Shown here piece by piece: positions 1 through 7,611 of a stretch of 38,264 nt of DNA. Source of the stretch: Candidatus Methylacidiphilales bacterium (GTDB lineage: Bacteria > Verrucomicrobiota > Verrucomicrobiia > Methylacidiphilales > JAAUTS01). The stretch covers positions 1 through 38,264 of the forward strand of contig JAQTNW010000003.1 in NCBI GenBank assembly GCA_028713655.1. Direction: 5' to 3'. The position numbers were made by a program, and so were the translations under genes. Below the pieces are notes generated by a model. That model did no database searches. It was not told the origin of the DNA and saw only the letters and a list, made by a program, of their open reading frames with translations. Within the stretch, counting starts at the first letter, position 1. Each line of letters begins with the position of its first letter.

Positions 1-2
1 GG

Positions 3-449
3 CACAACGCCATTCATGCGTTGACGCGCGGCCCCAAGTTTTGCGAGGAGGAAAAGGAGATCGCGCAAAAGACGCTTGAGATCCTGGAAATCTTCCATCT
101 GGGCGCGCAGCGCGACAAGCCCTGCAAGAGCCTTGCCTACGGAGACCAGCGCCGCCTGGAGATTGTCCGCGCGCTGGCGACAAAGCCCCGTCTTCTGCTC
201 TTGGACGAACCGGCGGCAGGCATGAACTCGAATGAGAAAGAGCAGCTCATGGGGCTGATCCGGTTTATCCGGGAAAAATTTAATATCGCCATTTTATTGG
301 TCGAGCACGACATGAACGTCATCATGGGCATTTGCGAGCGTGTTTGCGTGCTGGACTACGGGGTCAAGCTCGCGGAAGGCCTTCCGGAACAGGTGAGGTC
401 GGACCCGAAAGTCATAGAAGCGTACCTTGGGCGCGCGGCAAAAAAATGA
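3..449 (+). CDS. livG: LivG, branched-chain amino acid ABC transporter ATPase (3' part)
   Basis: This is the C-terminal part of an ABC ATPase; the frame is open to the left edge, so the Walker A region lies outside the window. Visible motifs are the ABC signature SLAYGDQRRLEI, Walker B RLLLLDEPAAGM and the H-loop LLVEHDMNVIM. The wording DEPAAGMN and VEHDM is typical of LivG, one of the two nucleotide-binding subunits that power uptake of leucine, isoleucine and valine (or related amides such as urea) through the LivHM permease on the inner membrane. The stop overlaps the ATG of the next gene by four bases (ATGA), indicating translational coupling with livF. Substrate is inferred from family only. 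Confidence 0.88.
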   Translation, partial: HNAIHALTRGPKFCEEEKEIAQKTLEILEIFHLGAQRDKPCKSLAYGDQRRLEIVRALATKPRLLLLDEPAAGMNSNEKEQLMGLIRFIREKFNIAILLVEHDMNVIMGICERVCVLDYGVKLAEGLPEQVRSDPKVIEAYLGRAAKK

Positions 450-1165
450 ACACGGACCTGCTTGAGATAACGGATTTGAAGGTTGCCTACGGGGCTATCC
501 TGGCCCTGCACGGCATATCATTGAAAGTCGGGCAGGGAAAGATAGTGACATTGATTGGCGCCAACGGCGCGGGCAAATCCACCACATTGAACGCCGTCAG
601 TGGGCTCCTGCCGCTGAGCTCCGGCAGCATTCGTTATGACGGCGTTGAAATTGCCGCGCGACCCGCGCATGAACGCGTCGGTTTGGGACTGTCGCAGGTT
701 CCCGAGGGACGGATGGTTTTTTCCAATCTCACGGTGCGCGAAAATCTTCTCATGGGTGCCTATTGCAGGAAGGACCAGAAGGAAATTTCGAAAGACCTGG
801 AGTACATCCACGCGATTTTTCCGCGCCTGAAGGAAAGGGAATCGCAGATGGCGGGTACGCTCAGCGGCGGCGAGCAGCAGATGCTGGCCATCGGACGCGC
901 GTTGATGGCCAAGCCCAAATGTTTGATGCTCGACGAGCCGTCGCTCGGCATCGCGCCGATTTTGGTGGAAACGATTTTTGAAAAGATCATCGAAATCAAC
1001 CGCGAACTCGGGATCGGCATTTTATTGATCGAGCAGAACGCCAACCTCGCGCTGGAAATTTCGCACTACGGGTATGTACTGGAGACCGGAAAAATTGTCC
1101 TGGAGGGGGAATCTTCAAGCCTGCGCCGGAACGAGCAGGTGAAGAAATGTTATCTGGGCGGGTGA
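446..1165 (+). CDS. livF: LivF, branched-chain amino acid ABC transporter ATPase
   Basis: A 239-residue ABC ATPase, the usual LivF length. Motifs in order: Walker A GANGAGKST, Q-loop region SQVPEGRMVF, signature LSGGEQQML, Walker B LMLDEPSLGIAP and LLIEQNANLAL, where LivF proteins normally carry EQN in place of the EHD of LivG. I chose the ATG at 446 because it overlaps the livG stop and starts the conserved TDLLEITDLKVAYG; an open frame extends further upstream inside livG but has no family support. It pairs with LivG on the cytoplasmic face of a branched-chain amino acid type importer. A hairpin with a T tract follows directly, so livF is the last gene of the operon. Confidence 0.92.
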   Translation: MNTDLLEITDLKVAYGAILALHGISLKVGQGKIVTLIGANGAGKSTTLNAVSGLLPLSSGSIRYDGVEIAARPAHERVGLGLSQVPEGRMVFSNLTVRENLLMGAYCRKDQKEISKDLEYIHAIFPRLKERESQMAGTLSGGEQQMLAIGRALMAKPKCLMLDEPSLGIAPILVETIFEKIIEINRELGIGILLIEQNANLALEISHYGYVLETGKIVLEGESSSLRRNEQVKKCYLGG

Positions 1166-1170
1166 ATGGA

Positions 1171-1200
1171 GGGACGAGCGCCGTCTCGTCCCATTTTTTT
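1171..1200 (+). terminator. Rho-independent terminator after livF
   Basis: An 8-bp stem GGGACGAG/CTCGTCCC (1171-1178 with 1185-1192) with a six-base loop is followed by ATTTTTTT. It begins six bases after the livF stop. The same hairpin with its flanks (ATGGAGGGACGAGCGCYGTC) recurs at 31514-31541, so the terminator belongs to a dispersed repeat family. Confidence 0.85.
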
Positions 1201-1259
1201 CGTGCCCACCTCGACAACCCATTCAAAACAGCGAAGATCCTCGCATATTCTGTGAAATG

Positions 1260-1868
1260 TTAATTTTGCATTTCTCCAGATCTGCCGGTTGGCATATCAA
1301 CAAACTTTTCACCGTGGATCGATTCGCGAATTTTGACGCAATCATCACAAAGTCGAATCGTGGCCACGGCCTCGTCCGGTATTTTAGAATTTAATATGTG
1401 GTAATCACTGGTAGTTGCGTCGCCACAAACGGAATCTTGCGTCTGGACTTCGCCAATAAAATCTGTGAACGCGGCGAAGCGGATCCCACCATCCTCATCC
1501 TCCCCATCGAACAGGTAATCCTGGATATTTTCATTAAATGCGGCATGGAGGAAAATGCTGTCCTTCTTTTTGGACACGGTGATCATCTCGTCAACGGCAA
1601 AGCGTTTCAGCTCCTTAAAATCCACCGATCCGGCATCCCATCGAAATGCAATTTGCTGGGTTCCCCAATTGCAATCATACACAAACACATCAAAATATTT
1701 CTCCAGCACCTTCATCGGATCATGTTTGAAATCGCCCCAATGATAATCGACCCAGGCGGAAGATGAGTTTATCGTGATGTGTGAAGACAGCGCACCCACC
1801 TGAGTTCGCGCTTTCCCTGACAACCTTCTTCCGACGACGTGAAATTCGTAATGTTGGTATTCGCTCAT
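1260..1868 (-). CDS. Uncharacterised protein with a YEF...YHWGDFK N-terminal region
   Basis: A 202-residue protein of unknown function. The ATG at 1868 is preceded by a good AAGGAG ribosome site nine bases upstream; the longer open frame upstream lacks one. The first 90 residues (HYEFHVVGRRLSG, ALSSHITI, DYHWGDFKHDP, YFDVFVYDCNWGTQQIAFRW) resemble, from memory, the start of a family of long uncharacterised bacterial proteins that begin YEFxAIDRPL. The rest is acidic (DGEDEDGG) and ends with a CDDC motif, and I do not recognise it; it may be divergent or a truncated or recombined tail. Base composition is more AT-rich than its neighbours, which would fit recent acquisition. No membrane segment or signal peptide is seen. 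Confidence 0.6.
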   Translation of the reverse strand: MSEYQHYEFHVVGRRLSGKARTQVGALSSHITINSSSAWVDYHWGDFKHDPMKVLEKYFDVFVYDCNWGTQQIAFRWDAGSVDFKELKRFAVDEMITVSKKKDSIFLHAAFNENIQDYLFDGEDEDGGIRFAAFTDFIGEVQTQDSVCGDATTSDYHILNSKIPDEAVATIRLCDDCVKIRESIHGEKFVDMPTGRSGEMQN

Positions 1869-1934
1869 CGAACCAAACTCCTTCTCAAATGTTTCATATT
1901 GGGGCGCAATTTGGCGGCTTATATGCCGTATTGC

Positions 1935-1960
1935 AAAAAACCTTGGGCGGGACGCCCAAG
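1935..1960 (-). terminator. Terminator of the zinc-ribbon gene, made from a dispersed palindrome
   Basis: On the minus strand, CTTGGGCG/CGCCCAAG with loop TCC (1960-1942) is followed by GTTTTTT. It starts one base after the stop codon of the 1961-2671 gene. The identical 19-base palindrome recurs at 29678-29696 without a T tract. Confidence 0.8.
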
Positions 1961-2671
1961 CTACGGCAACTGCCAATAGACGATGCGCCCGCAATTTTCG
2001 CAGAGGATCAGCTTTTGCCCGCCCTTGGCTTGCAGGATGGTTTGCTGGGTGAGTTTCATGTGGCAGCCGTTGCAGTTCGTGCCGTGTATGATGGGGACGA
2101 CCGCAATGTCGCCCTTGCTTTGCAGAATCCTGCGGTAAAGCGAAAGGTCGGGCGCTGGGATTTGCTTTTCGAGCTCGGCGGTCTCTGCTTTTAAATCTTT
2201 TATCTGCTGCTCGAGCACGGCCTTTTTCTTGAGAAGTTCTTCGCGGCGTGTGGCGGCGACTTTTTCGTAGTCCTTGACCTTGGCGCCTTCCGTGACGATA
2301 TCCTTTTGCGCCTGTTCGTATTGTTCCATGAGCGTCAGCTCTTTGTCCTCGGTCTGGCCGATCTCCTGTCGGGCGCGTTCGATCTCATGGCCGAGCGCCT
2401 GGTACTCGTCGTTCTTTTTCGTTTGAAATTGCTGCGTCTCGTATTTGTGGATCGAGTCTTCCTTGGATTTAACCGCCAATTCGAGCTGCTTCCGGTCGCT
2501 TTCGATCTGGCGGGCCTTGAGCTTCAGGTCCTCGAAATCCCTGGACTGGTGCGCCAGACGGTCGGCAATCACCTTTTCTTCGTGGGGGAGGATGTCGAGT
2601 TCCTTTTGGGAGCGTTGGAGGCGGATATCACGTTCTTGTAGGATGAGAAGCTGCTCCAGGTGCGCGGACAT
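1961..2671 (-). CDS. Coiled-coil zinc-ribbon protein, CT398/CdsZ-like (zf-RING_7)
   Basis: A 236-residue protein: residues about 1-170 are a long charged helical hairpin (repeated K/E/Q heptads, no proline before IPAPD), followed by a C4 zinc ribbon with CNGCH and CENCG (about residues 198-230), ending in RIVYWQLP. This domain order is that of the widespread zf-RING_7 family, which includes chlamydial CT398/CdsZ. Reported roles concern chaperoning or interaction with large complexes such as sigma54 or secretion parts; the role here is unknown. It stands alone on the minus strand with its own terminator immediately after the stop. The ATG at 2671 begins the conserved helical region; no strong ribosome site is seen. 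Confidence 0.82.
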   Translation of the reverse strand: MSAHLEQLLILQERDIRLQRSQKELDILPHEEKVIADRLAHQSRDFEDLKLKARQIESDRKQLELAVKSKEDSIHKYETQQFQTKKNDEYQALGHEIERARQEIGQTEDKELTLMEQYEQAQKDIVTEGAKVKDYEKVAATRREELLKKKAVLEQQIKDLKAETAELEKQIPAPDLSLYRRILQSKGDIAVVPIIHGTNCNGCHMKLTQQTILQAKGGQKLILCENCGRIVYWQLP

Positions 2672-2923
2672 AGTCTGAAGCTAAGAAAGGAAAGCGCCCA
2701 CGGCTAGAAGAAATTTCAGGAAGTTATGAATGCCAAAGGGGATGTCTATCCGCCACCTCCGCACGGAGAATAAACTCGTCCGAGTGGGATAAATTCCGCA
2801 AGCAACAGGCAACCGAACGCGAACAATTACAGCGTTTGCTGTCTGGAATTCACGGGCTTCTGTCCAAATGCTGGGAAAAACGTTGGATGAATCGATGTTT
2901 ATATTAAATATATCCAAATATAC

Positions 2924-2960
2924 TTGAAATCGAGTATAAATAGGTATATTTAAATACAAA
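2924..2960 (+). promoter_or_regulatory. AT-rich promoter, probably giving a leaderless transcript
   Basis: TTGAAA (2924-2929) and TATTTA (2947-2952) are spaced by 17 bases; TATATT at 2945 is an alternative -10. Transcription would start within a base or two of the ATG at 2960. An imperfect inverted repeat ATACT..AGTAT (2920-2937) overlaps the -35 element. There is no purine-rich ribosome site between promoter and ATG. The rest of the 2672-2959 gap shows no gene I can support. Confidence 0.55.
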
Positions 2961-4144
2961 TGGATCCGATCAAAAACCCCTTTTCCCCCGGTGCCGGGTC
3001 GCCGCCTCCCGAGTTGGTGGGCCGCGACCCCATTCTCGAGCAAGCACGGATTTTGCTCGGGCGGGTCAGGCAAAAGAGGCCCGAGAAAAGCATGTTGCTG
3101 ACCGGACTTCGCGGAGTGGGCAAGACGGTACTGCTCAATGAGATTGAGTACATGGCAAAAACAGCGGGATACCGGACTATTGCCATCGAAGCGCACGAAG
3201 ACAAAACCCTCGGGCCGTTGATCGCTCCTCACTTGCGCACACTTCTTTATGATTTGAATCGAATGGCTGGAGCTGGGAACAAGGTCAAGCGGGGGCTAGC
3301 CGTCTTGGGGAGCTTCGTGGGCGCCCTCAAGCTTACGGTGGGAGATGTTACGTTTGGATTGGACATTGATCCGGAAAAGGGAGCAGCCGACAGCGGTGAT
3401 CTGGAGATTGATCTGCCCAATCTTTTTGCCGCCGTTGCTGAAGCGGCCGAAGAGAGAAAGACTGCGGTGGCCGTGTTGATTGATGAAATTCAATACTTCA
3501 ATCAGAAAGAACTCGGGGCGCTAATCATGGCAATGCACAAGATGCAGCAGCGGCAGCTTCCACTTGTGCTGTTAGGGGCCGGCCTGCCAATTCTTCCCGG
3601 CCTTGCAGGCGACTCCAAATCGTATGCCGAGCGATTGTTTAACTTTCCAGACATTGGCGCACTGTCGAAAGAGGATGCCGCAAAAGCGTTGCGCGATCCA
3701 ACACGGTCGGCGGGAGTGAAATTTGAAGATCAGGCACTGGCAGAAGTATTTCGGTTGACGAAAGGCTATCCGTATTTTCTCCAGGAATGGGGCTATCAGT
3801 CATGGAATTTGGCGGAAGCCAGCCCGATTACGCTGAAAACCGTCAAGGGGGCCACCGCGAAGGTCATTCCTCGACTCGATCAGAATTTCTTCCGCGTGCG
3901 TTTTGATCGTCTGACTCCCAGCGAGAAGAATTTCCTGAGGGCCATCGCCGAACTCGGTTCTGGGGCTCACAGAACCGGTGATATCGCAGATAGCTTGAGG
4001 GTGAAGATCAGCACGTTGGGGCCGGTACGGGCCAAGTTAATCAAGAAAGGAATGATCTACAGTCCCGCGCATGGCGACATGGCGTTCACAGTGCCGTTGT
4101 TCAACGAGTTCATGATTCGGGCGATTCCAGAGTTCAAACCGTAA
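2960..4144 (+). CDS. AAA/STAND-like ATPase with C-terminal winged helix, function unknown
   Basis: A 394-residue P-loop ATPase. It begins NPFSPGAGSPPPELVGRD, a typical start of ORC/Cdc6-like or AAA_16 ATPases with a conserved GRD before the first helix. Walker A is GLRGVGKT (49-56), Walker B AVLIDEIQ (171-178) and a sensor-like strand PLVLLGAGLP (201-210). The C-terminal 80 residues (LTPSEKNFLRAIAEL ... IADSLRVKISTLGPVRAKLIKKGMIYSP) look like a winged helix-turn-helix. Single genes of this type are scattered through bacteria and are often horizontally spread; no function is established that I can name. It is monocistronic, converges on the acetyltransferase gene nine bases away and is next to a toxin-antitoxin locus, so a defence or regulatory role is possible but unproven. 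Confidence 0.8.
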   Translation: MDPIKNPFSPGAGSPPPELVGRDPILEQARILLGRVRQKRPEKSMLLTGLRGVGKTVLLNEIEYMAKTAGYRTIAIEAHEDKTLGPLIAPHLRTLLYDLNRMAGAGNKVKRGLAVLGSFVGALKLTVGDVTFGLDIDPEKGAADSGDLEIDLPNLFAAVAEAAEERKTAVAVLIDEIQYFNQKELGALIMAMHKMQQRQLPLVLLGAGLPILPGLAGDSKSYAERLFNFPDIGALSKEDAAKALRDPTRSAGVKFEDQALAEVFRLTKGYPYFLQEWGYQSWNLAEASPITLKTVKGATAKVIPRLDQNFFRVRFDRLTPSEKNFLRAIAELGSGAHRTGDIADSLRVKISTLGPVRAKLIKKGMIYSPAHGDMAFTVPLFNEFMIRAIPEFKP

Positions 4145-4153
4145 TCATCGTCA

Positions 4154-4723
4154 TTATGATTCCTTATCAAGTGTCTTGGTTTCGGCAATGGGTCGGGACA
4201 GGATCACGCTCGGGTAGTTTGTGCGCGGGCGCCAGTCGCATTCACCAACCACCTGATAGCCCCAGCGACGGTAAAACTCGATCAGGTCGGTCGCGGGAGC
4301 GGCTGTGTCGAGCGCGATGACCCGGCCGCCGTGCGCCGCCGCATAAGTCAGGGCGGCCTGGTGCAGACGACTGCCAATTCCCATGCCTTGAAACTGCGGT
4401 GAAACGGCAAACTGAAAAAGGGTCCAGGTGTCTGGATCGCGGAACAATTCAATAGGCGACTCAGGCTGGGGAGGGCGGACTGTAATCGTTCCGACAATTG
4501 CGCCGTTGAGCTCGGCGATCAAGCCGTGGCCGAGGGCAAAGCGTTTGGCGGTGTCTTCCGGAGTTTGGTGCGTGGCCCAGTAGCGAAGATCCTTGGCGGC
4601 GTGTTTGGAATAGGCGGCATGGATCAGCCCGGTCAGGGCTGCCATATCGTCAGTGGCAGAAAGGGGGCGGATCAGGATGAGGCCGTTGACCTCGGTCAGG
4701 TTCTGGTTCGGCTCGTTTTTCAT
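4154..4723 (-). CDS. GNAT family N-acetyltransferase
   Basis: A 189-residue acyl-CoA-dependent acetyltransferase. The acetyl-CoA binding motif A is visible as FAVSPQFQGMGIGSRL (V-x-x-x-x-QGMGIG), followed by RVIALDTAAPATDLIEFYRRWGYQVVGE, the usual motif B with Y-R-R-W-G-Y. The substrate cannot be told. It converges with the ATPase gene (nine-base gap) and lies downstream of hicB on the same strand with a 47-base gap. Start ATG at 4723; the N-terminal 15 residues are not conserved, so translation might start a little later. Confidence 0.85.
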   Translation of the reverse strand: MKNEPNQNLTEVNGLILIRPLSATDDMAALTGLIHAAYSKHAAKDLRYWATHQTPEDTAKRFALGHGLIAELNGAIVGTITVRPPQPESPIELFRDPDTWTLFQFAVSPQFQGMGIGSRLHQAALTYAAAHGGRVIALDTAAPATDLIEFYRRWGYQVVGECDWRPRTNYPSVILSRPIAETKTLDKES

Positions 4724-4770
4724 TAATGGAGATTATTCGCGATCAATGAAACCCCATTTTCAAGGGACAA

Positions 4771-5112
4771 TTATGGGGCAACTTTCTTGAGCAATCTTGC
4801 GCAGTAGTTGTTCAGACTGTCTCCTTCCTGCATGGCCCGGATGGCCAGAAGATGGTGAAGTTCCGATCCGACGCGCAACACAAATTTGCCGCTGTATTCT
4901 TTCGAGAAGCCTGGGGATGGAAGCGTCCTGCCTTCCTTGTTGTACAGATCAACCCACTCTTCGACGATCCTGCACAGTTGGCGATAGACGTTTTCTTCCT
5001 TTTTGCCATGACAACTGGGGCCGATCAGCGGAGGTGCGCTGCCAATAAAGCATTGGTCTTCCTCGCTCCATTCGACGACTTTGATGTAATCGCTGGCTTT
5101 GATCTTTTTCAT
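4771..5112 (-). CDS. hicB: HicB-family antitoxin
   Basis: A 113-residue protein with two parts. The N-terminal part YIKVVEWSEEDQCFIGSAPPL ... is the partially degraded RNase H-like fold of HicB, followed by VYRQLCRIVEEWVDLYNKEGRTLPSP. The C-terminal part GKFVLRVGSELHHLLAIRAMQEGDSLNNYCARLL is a ribbon-helix-helix DNA-binding segment. HicB neutralises the HicA mRNA-cleaving toxin and autorepresses the operon. A good AGGAG site lies eight bases before the ATG. The ATG overlaps the stop of the upstream hicA frame (ATGA), so the order is toxin then antitoxin, as in classical hicAB. Confidence 0.88.
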   Translation of the reverse strand: MKKIKASDYIKVVEWSEEDQCFIGSAPPLIGPSCHGKKEENVYRQLCRIVEEWVDLYNKEGRTLPSPGFSKEYSGKFVLRVGSELHHLLAIRAMQEGDSLNNYCARLLKKVAP

Positions 5113-5320
5113 TTGGCGCTCTCCTGGATTTTCCGTTTCACTTCCTTTTCCTGGTAGTGGCGGGCGTCATCGCCGGGTTGTCCAGACACCGTCACACGCA
5201 GCCCTTTCGGATGTTCATAATTACGATGGCTGCCATTGCCGCCTCGATTCACAAAACCCGCCCGTTCAAGGTCTGCAAGAAGCTGCCGTATCTTTCGTGG
5301 CGCAAAAAAGATAGTATCAT
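5109..5320 (-). pseudogene. hicA: HicA toxin gene, frameshifted at a T6 run or lacking a start
   Basis: On the minus strand, frame 5303 to 5109 reads APRKIRQLLADLERAGFV, then NRGGNGSHRNYEHPKG, then LRVTVSGQPGDDARHYQEKE and ends KIQESAK. This is a full HicA double-stranded-RNA-binding-like fold with the catalytic histidine in GSHRNY. HicA degrades mRNA when not bound by HicB. The frame has no ATG, GTG or TTG before residue FV; a stop lies at 5330-5328. An ATG at 5320-5318 opens M-I-L-S-F but in a neighbouring frame; a T6 run at 5309-5304 separates the two. One extra T, or a -1 slip on T TTT TTG, would join them. So this is a frameshifted gene, a sequence error, or a toxin made by recoding. Its stop overlaps the hicB start. 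Confidence 0.75.
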
Positions 5321-5344
5321 AACGATACTATCAGGCAAGGGCAA
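5310..5344 (-). promoter_or_regulatory. hicAB promoter with a perfect 9+5+9 palindromic operator
   Basis: The palindrome has arms GATAGTATC and GATACTATC (5310-5318 and 5324-5332) separated by five bases. On the minus strand TTGCCC (5344-5339) and TATGAT (5321-5316) are spaced by exactly 17 bases, so the -10 hexamer lies inside the palindrome. That layout fits autorepression by the HicB ribbon-helix-helix domain. The predicted start near 5309 leaves almost no leader before the HicA-like frame. Confidence 0.65.
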
Positions 5345-5400
5345 AAAGGCCGTTTCGCTCCAAGACTGCCAAGCGCGCGAAGGAGGCGCCCGGCAAATTT

Positions 5401-5433
5401 AAACATCCGTGTTTATCCGTGCTATCCGCGGTT
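5401..5433 (-). repeat. Dispersed repeat, CCACGGATAAACACGGATG family
   Basis: On the minus strand this reads AACCGCGGATAGCACGGATA then AACACGGATGTTT, three imperfect copies of CACGGAT. The same unit is at 31297-31327 on the plus strand. It lies between the end of the glycyl radical enzyme gene and the hicAB promoter. Confidence 0.6.
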
Positions 5434-5489
5434 AAAATTTCCGCTTTCCGATATTTTTTTGCGCCACGTGATCAGAAACATCGGAAAAT

Positions 5490-7583
5490 TCAAAATTCAT
5501 GACAATGACGTGCGATGATATGATTTTGATATTCGCCATCGAGCTCACAGAAGTAGCCGCTCCAGCCCCAAACCCGGACGATGAGGTTTTTATGCCGTTC
5601 GGGATGTAACCGGGCGTCGAGCAGGGTTTCCTTGTTCAGAGTGTTTAATTGCAATTGCTGGCAGCCGAGCGTGGCAAAGGCCCGGACAAGTGCGCCTACT
5701 TTTGACAGGGCATCGTCTCCCCGGAAGACAGTATCGGACAACTCCATTGTGATCGGGCCTCCGTTGCAAATCCGGCGGAAGTCGATCGCGCTGAAGGTGC
5801 GCAGTTCGCTGAAAGGTCCGTCAATCAGAACACCCGGAGCCGGGGCGAGGCTGCAGCCGAAGTAGTCTCCTTCATGCCGCCCATCCGCTGTGGCGCCCAC
5901 GGATGGTTCGAGCATTCCCTTTTTCTTCGCAAGCCAAATGTAGAACATCGCCGATCCCGATCCGGGGCGCACAATTCCTCCGCGTCCGTTGTCCGGGATG
6001 GCTTCGCAGGCGTCAGCGAACCAGTCGAAAAGATTTTTGAGCATGAGATCGGGCAGGTCATGATCGTTTCCCGACTTTTGGCAGTTCTGAAGTTTTTGGC
6101 GCAGGGTTGGGTTATTCTGAAAATCGGATTCCAATGCCATGAGCAGTTCCTTCCTGTCACAAGCGTCCTCATCGAAAACCAGGGTTTTGACGGCGGTCAG
6201 GGCATCGGCCGCGTTGGTCGAGCCGCTTCCGTGGATTCCGTAGTTGTAATATTTTGCCCCTCCGTTGTTGAAGTCCTTGCCTTTCTCAAGACAGCCTGTC
6301 ATCAGCGCAGAGTAGTAAGGATTTGGAGGCCAAAATTTACTTGGTCTCTTGTCGTTGATGAACAAGTTGACCTGCTCCGCAATGTTGCTTTTGGTGAGTT
6401 CCAGTATTTTTTCAAATTCGGAATTCTCCGCCAACCCCTGACGGATGGCTTTGTCAACCGCTGCCGGGAAGGAGAGCGCGTTGATGTTCGGCACGTCCAT
6501 TCCAGTACCCGGAATGATAAATTCCCAGCAGGCCGCCACGGTGTAATCCCGGGCGTCTTCCAAAGAATATTGATGCGCGACAAGGGCTGGTATGACGACA
6601 TCGTCGTTTGAGTATTGGGGAAATCCCAGTCCCATACGGGTCAGCTTCGCCGCCTCCACGAGCAACTCGGGATTCGTTTTGCTTGTGACGCGAAGGTTCA
6701 GCTTCGGATCGATCATGTTAACGTCCCGGGAAACGCGCAGACACATCCATGTCAGCGGATTTTCGCCGGGAGAGCCGTCACGCTTCATGCCTCCGAGCAT
6801 CAGCGACTGTCCATTGTCCCCCACCTGCACACCGGGATACAAATCGGAATCTTTGTTGAGCGATATGAAGAACTCCGCAAGAAGCTCCTCAGCCTGCTCC
6901 GTGGTGAGGCGTTTCGCATCAAGATCCATGCGCATATAGGGCCACATGTACTGGTCGAAACGTCCCAGCCCAACATGCATGGCCCCGCTCATCCATACTG
7001 CTGCATGAAGAATGCGAAGACTCTGCAATGCTTCATGAAAACCTCCGGGCTTTCCAGCAGGCACACGAGCAAGGATTGCGGCGACTTCCTCCATTCCCAG
7101 CGTCCTGGCTGCCTTGGCATATTTCTCGGTCAAAATCAAAACCGCATCAATGCTCTCGATTGCCGCATCCAGAAATTCCGTGGCCTGCACATCCCGCGCA
7201 AACCTCTTTCGCGCGGCCAGTGCCGCTTCCCTGCGTCCTAGAAGCCCCTGGGAAAGAGCCATGTCCCAATCGGCGCAAACATTCTCCATCGGGAAGCCGA
7301 CACGAAGCCCTTCTTCCTCGCAGCGCTTCCGAATGTCCTCGGGAACCATCTGGTCCCCCGCATGAGGAAGCGTCCGGGCGAAGACAATCCGTTCATCCGG
7401 AAAGATGACGGGCGTTTCGGCTTCGCAGAACCGCAGAAGTTTTCGGGAAATACGCCGCGACCAGGAAAGGCCTTCTCTTTCGCATTCCTGCGTCACGTCA
7501 ATCTTGTCTTCTCGACGCAGTTCATTGTAGGCGCCACCTGCCTTTCTCGTCCTCGCCTTGATCTCATTCAGCCGCTCATTCAT
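5490..7583 (-). CDS. Glycyl radical enzyme of the pyruvate formate-lyase superfamily, substrate unknown
   Basis: About 697 residues from the ATG at 7583 (a TTG three codons upstream is possible). The PFL-like domain fills the protein; the glycyl radical loop at the C terminus is NLIVRVWGWSGYF, with radical glycine G676 (counting from the TTG) in RVWGW, where most families have RVxGY or RVxGF. The thiyl-radical cysteine is C355 in DYTVAACWEFIIPG. The C-x-E arrangement is that of dehydratases and other eliminases (GCVE), not the CC of true pyruvate formate-lyase, but tryptophan between them is unusual. It is shorter than the roughly 760-850 residues of most family members. It is oxygen-sensitive chemistry in the cytoplasm, activated by the radical SAM enzyme encoded 28 bases upstream in the same operon. 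No cofactor, aldehyde dehydrogenase or microcompartment gene is adjacent, so the substrate cannot be inferred. Confidence 0.85.
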   Translation of the reverse strand: MNERLNEIKARTRKAGGAYNELRREDKIDVTQECEREGLSWSRRISRKLLRFCEAETPVIFPDERIVFARTLPHAGDQMVPEDIRKRCEEEGLRVGFPMENVCADWDMALSQGLLGRREAALAARKRFARDVQATEFLDAAIESIDAVLILTEKYAKAARTLGMEEVAAILARVPAGKPGGFHEALQSLRILHAAVWMSGAMHVGLGRFDQYMWPYMRMDLDAKRLTTEQAEELLAEFFISLNKDSDLYPGVQVGDNGQSLMLGGMKRDGSPGENPLTWMCLRVSRDVNMIDPKLNLRVTSKTNPELLVEAAKLTRMGLGFPQYSNDDVVIPALVAHQYSLEDARDYTVAACWEFIIPGTGMDVPNINALSFPAAVDKAIRQGLAENSEFEKILELTKSNIAEQVNLFINDKRPSKFWPPNPYYSALMTGCLEKGKDFNNGGAKYYNYGIHGSGSTNAADALTAVKTLVFDEDACDRKELLMALESDFQNNPTLRQKLQNCQKSGNDHDLPDLMLKNLFDWFADACEAIPDNGRGGIVRPGSGSAMFYIWLAKKKGMLEPSVGATADGRHEGDYFGCSLAPAPGVLIDGPFSELRTFSAIDFRRICNGGPITMELSDTVFRGDDALSKVGALVRAFATLGCQQLQLNTLNKETLLDARLHPERHKNLIVRVWGWSGYFCELDGEYQNHIIARHCHEF

Positions 7584-7611
7584 AGGTTTCAATTGTTATG
7601 TTGGAATTGTT

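Noticed and set aside
2681-3232. A 183-codon minus-strand frame over the ATPase start
   Set aside because: It overlaps the conserved P-loop region of the ATPase and its promoter; no domain or ribosome site is seen.
4724-4770. Weak CCCCAT/ATGGGG hairpin with TTT after hicB
   Set aside because: The loop is 16 bases and the T tract only three, too weak to call a terminator.
5401-5489. Terminator for the glycyl radical enzyme gene
   Set aside because: I could not find a stem with a T tract on the minus strand after 5490; only a dispersed repeat is present.
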